From contig OZ244892.1 in assembly GCA_965221465.1 (NCBI GenBank), positions 868,001 to 932,000 on the forward strand: a stretch of DNA of 64,000 nucleotides, written 5' to 3'. The notes beneath the pieces are model-generated. The model made no database searches, was not told where the DNA came from, and was given only the letters and a program-made list of their open reading frames with translations. Positions within the stretch are counted from its first letter, which is position 1, and each line of letters starts with the position of its first letter. Below are positions 62,106-64,000 of the stretch, piece after piece. The position numbers and the translations under genes are program-made. This stretch comes from Azophilus sp965221465 (GTDB lineage Bacteria > Pseudomonadota > Gammaproteobacteria > Pseudomonadales > Azotimanducaceae).

Positions 62106-62990
62106 TTAGTCAGGACCATTCAGCAACGCCATCACCGCCACCGGGTCTACCCGGTTGCCGTTGAGGCTGACCGACCAGTGCAGGTGCGCGCCGGTGACCC
62201 TTCCGGTAGCACCGACCTGGCCGATGATGTCGCCGCGCTGCACTTCGTCGCCTTCGCCGACATCGATGCGATGCATGTGGCAGTACATGGTGATCAGGCC
62301 CTGCCCGTGATCGAGAAACACCGTGTTGCCGTTAAAAAATAGATCGCCGGTCAGTACCACCCGACCTCCCGCCGGGGCCCGGATTGGCGTGCCGGTGTCG
62401 GCGGCGATGTCGAGACCGCTGTGGGGGCTGCGGGGCTGCCCGTTCAGGACGCGGCGGTGGCCGAACGGGCTGGAGGTGATGCCCGACACCGGTTTGACGA
62501 AGGGCACGATGTCGAGTTCCCGTTCCGTGAAGAGCGCGTATTTTTCGAGTTGGCGGCGCCGCTCGGTGCGGATTCGTTCCAAGTCTTCCGGCAGGGGGTC
62601 CACCATGCGGCGATTGGCGATGGTGAGGTGCTGCTCCGGATAGGCTTTTGCGACGACCTCGAAGGAGCGGCGAGTGCCGATGCCGGGCCCGGAGAACTCG
62701 ACCTCGTATTTGCCGGGAGCCGCATCGATCGGGATGCCGACAATGGCCCGAGCGCCGTGAATCATGACCGGCTTGCCCTGGAACAGGGCGCGATTCGCTC
62801 CGGCAGGAAGCGGTATCGGATGGATGCCGCCGGGTACTGCCACGGGTTGCGATGGGTGCACAGCGGGTTTGGCGGCTCCGTCGGCAGCGGAATCCGGTTC
62901 GCCCGCCACTGCCGTGACCACGGCCAGGCTTCCCAACAGCACCGTCGCGCATGCTCTACCAAGGCCCGTGATGACCGCGACCGGAAGCAC
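62106..62990 (-). CDS. M23-family metallopeptidase (LytM type)
   Basis: A 294-residue exported endopeptidase from a GTG at 62990; another GTG at 63026 is possible, since neither has a good ribosome site. The signal is about LPVAVITGLGRACATVLLGS. An N-terminal beta domain (VPGGIHPIPLPAGANRALFQ) precedes the peptidase with HxxxD in SPHSGLDIAADTGTPI and HLH in VTGAHLHWSV, the zinc ligands. It cleaves peptidoglycan cross-links; it sits close to xseA. Confidence 0.87.
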   Translation of the reverse strand: MLPVAVITGLGRACATVLLGSLAVVTAVAGEPDSAADGAAKPAVHPSQPVAVPGGIHPIPLPAGANRALFQGKPVMIHGARAIVGIPIDAAPGKYEVEFSGPGIGTRRSFEVVAKAYPEQHLTIANRRMVDPLPEDLERIRTERRRQLEKYALFTERELDIVPFVKPVSGITSSPFGHRRVLNGQPRSPHSGLDIAADTGTPIRAPAGGRVVLTGDLFFNGNTVFLDHGQGLITMYCHMHRIDVGEGDEVQRGDIIGQVGATGRVTGAHLHWSVSLNGNRVDPVAVMALLNGPD

Positions 62991-63217
62991 GTGGCCGACT
63001 GTGGTGCAGGGAATACCTTTGCGCACAGGGACAAACCACAGGTAAGCGCGCAGCCGGCACAGTCTGCTCGGGGAGCACGTTTCGGCAAAATGCCTGCAGC
63101 GACGCAAAAAAGATGAGCGTTCGTGAATTCGATGCGCGGCTTGTCGTAACACCTGGGCTGACTTCCCTCTGTTGAATGCGGCGCGTCGAATGGCGGGGAC
63201 GATGGGCAGTCGGCGGT

Positions 63218-64000
63218 TCAAGCGGTTTCCTCGTCTTTCGGGGTATGGATCGGACGCAAGCGCTCGGGCAGGGGCCTCTTTCGCCGAACGACTGCATCGA
63301 CGGCGCCATCGTGGAAACTGGCGGCGAATTCGGCGCCCGATTCCAGCCCGCTCGCACTGGTGACGGCTCGCCCGTCGCCATCGGTAACGATAGCGAACCC
63401 GCGGGCAAGGGTGTCGAGTGGGCTCACGGCCTGCAGCGTGCGGGTCAGGGCTGCAAGGCGCCGGTTACGGGTTTTCACCCCTGCAGTCGCAGCTTGACGG
63501 CCCGCGGCCGCAAGTCGCTGCAACGTGCGGCGATAGTTCTCGATTCTGCCGGTGGGGCGTAGCAGCCAGGTGGCCCTTCGCAGCGCATCGGTTCGCGCCC
63601 GGCAGGCTGCCAGTCGACCGTTCACGGCGCGGCGCAAGCGCTCGTCGAGGTCGTCGGCGCGCTGCATGAGTTGCTGCACCCTCCGGCGCGGATCGGTCAG
63701 GCTCGCGTGGCGTGCAGTCAGCCTTGCGCGCGCCAGGTGGATGCGTGTGTTGCAGCCCTGCAGGAGACGCGCCTCGAAGTCGACGAACCGGGCGCCCAGG
63801 GCATCCCCGTCCGGGGTAATCAACTCGGCGGCGGCAGAGGGCGTCGGACCACGCAGATCGGCCACCAGTTCGGCGATGGTGAAGTCCGTCTCGTGGCCGA
63901 TCGCCGCGACAGTCGGCACGGGACAGGCTGCAATCGCGCGCGCCAGCGGTTCGGAATTGAATTCGAACAGGTCTTCCAGCGAGCCGCCGCCACGCGTGAG
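63218..64000 (-). CDS. xseA: Exodeoxyribonuclease VII large subunit, partial at right edge
   Basis: The visible 260 residues are the C-terminal part of XseA. From the right edge: LTRGGGSLEDLFEFNSEPLA, PTVAAIGHETDFTIAELVAD, LRGPTPSAAAELITPDGDAL, followed by the long coiled-coil region and the closing segment LDTLARGFAIVTDGDGRAVT. The subunit digests single-stranded DNA with XseB. The N-terminal OB-fold lies outside the window. Confidence 0.95.
   Translation of the reverse strand, partial: LTRGGGSLEDLFEFNSEPLARAIAACPVPTVAAIGHETDFTIAELVADLRGPTPSAAAELITPDGDALGARFVDFEARLLQGCNTRIHLARARLTARHASLTDPRRRVQQLMQRADDLDERLRRAVNGRLAACRARTDALRRATWLLRPTGRIENYRRTLQRLAAAGRQAATAGVKTRNRRLAALTRTLQAVSPLDTLARGFAIVTDGDGRAVTSASGLESGAEFAASFHDGAVDAVVRRKRPLPERLRPIHTPKDEETA

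Overview
The window reads as a chromosomal segment of a G+C-rich gammaproteobacterium. The evidence is the housekeeping gene order in the middle (queA-tgt-yajC-secD-secF, then iscS/iscR, trmJ, suhB, ndk-rlmN-pilW-rodZ-hisS-yfgM-bamB-der), which follows the arrangement known from Pseudomonas-like gammaproteobacteria. Three TonB-related or degradative blocks around it suggest an environmental heterotroph living on unusual organic molecules. I cannot name the genus.

Layout. 1-24.7 kb is an accessory catabolic region: a secreted repeat protein cut by the left edge, three amidohydrolases, two paralogous FAD monooxygenases, an ABC/GntR operon with its own operator, a HipBA remnant, a monooxygenase-WrbA-TonB receptor-MetE-like cluster, an AlbA/Schlafen-like regulator, a cytochrome c-PQQ dehydrogenase fusion, an amino-acid permease and a CapA-like metallophosphoesterase. 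A tRNA-Leu(CAA) at 24.9 kb marks the boundary with the conserved core. 25-42.9 kb is the housekeeping core. It has two notable gaps relative to the usual gene order: iscUA-hscBA-fdx are missing after iscS, and ispG is missing between rodZ and hisS. Two copies of a 126-138 bp hairpin repeat flank iscR.

43.0-50.6 kb is a visibly A+T-richer island: a divergent, TetR-controlled cluster (TonB receptor, PhyH-type dioxygenase and sulfatase on one side, a spermidine-dehydrogenase-like flavoenzyme and a cupin on the other) with palindromic operators between the arms. 50.6-55.1 kb is decayed DNA containing a haloalkane dehalogenase gene, pseudogenes of PhyH, HAD and M16 families, an IS91 fragment and a displaced 138-bp piece of der. 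55.1-61.9 kb is a defence/toxin-antitoxin graveyard: intact McrBC, an IS1380 remnant abutting a beheaded brnT with intact brnA, an AbiEi antitoxin with a truncated AbiEii toxin, and a DUF4143-type ATPase. The window closes with an M23 peptidase gene and the 3' part of xseA.

How the genes work together: TonB receptors bring in large or scarce compounds; flavin monooxygenases, PhyH dioxygenase, sulfatase, dehalogenase and amidohydrolases would open them up; the core supplies translation, Sec export, outer-membrane assembly and tRNA/rRNA modification. Substrates are inferred only at family level.
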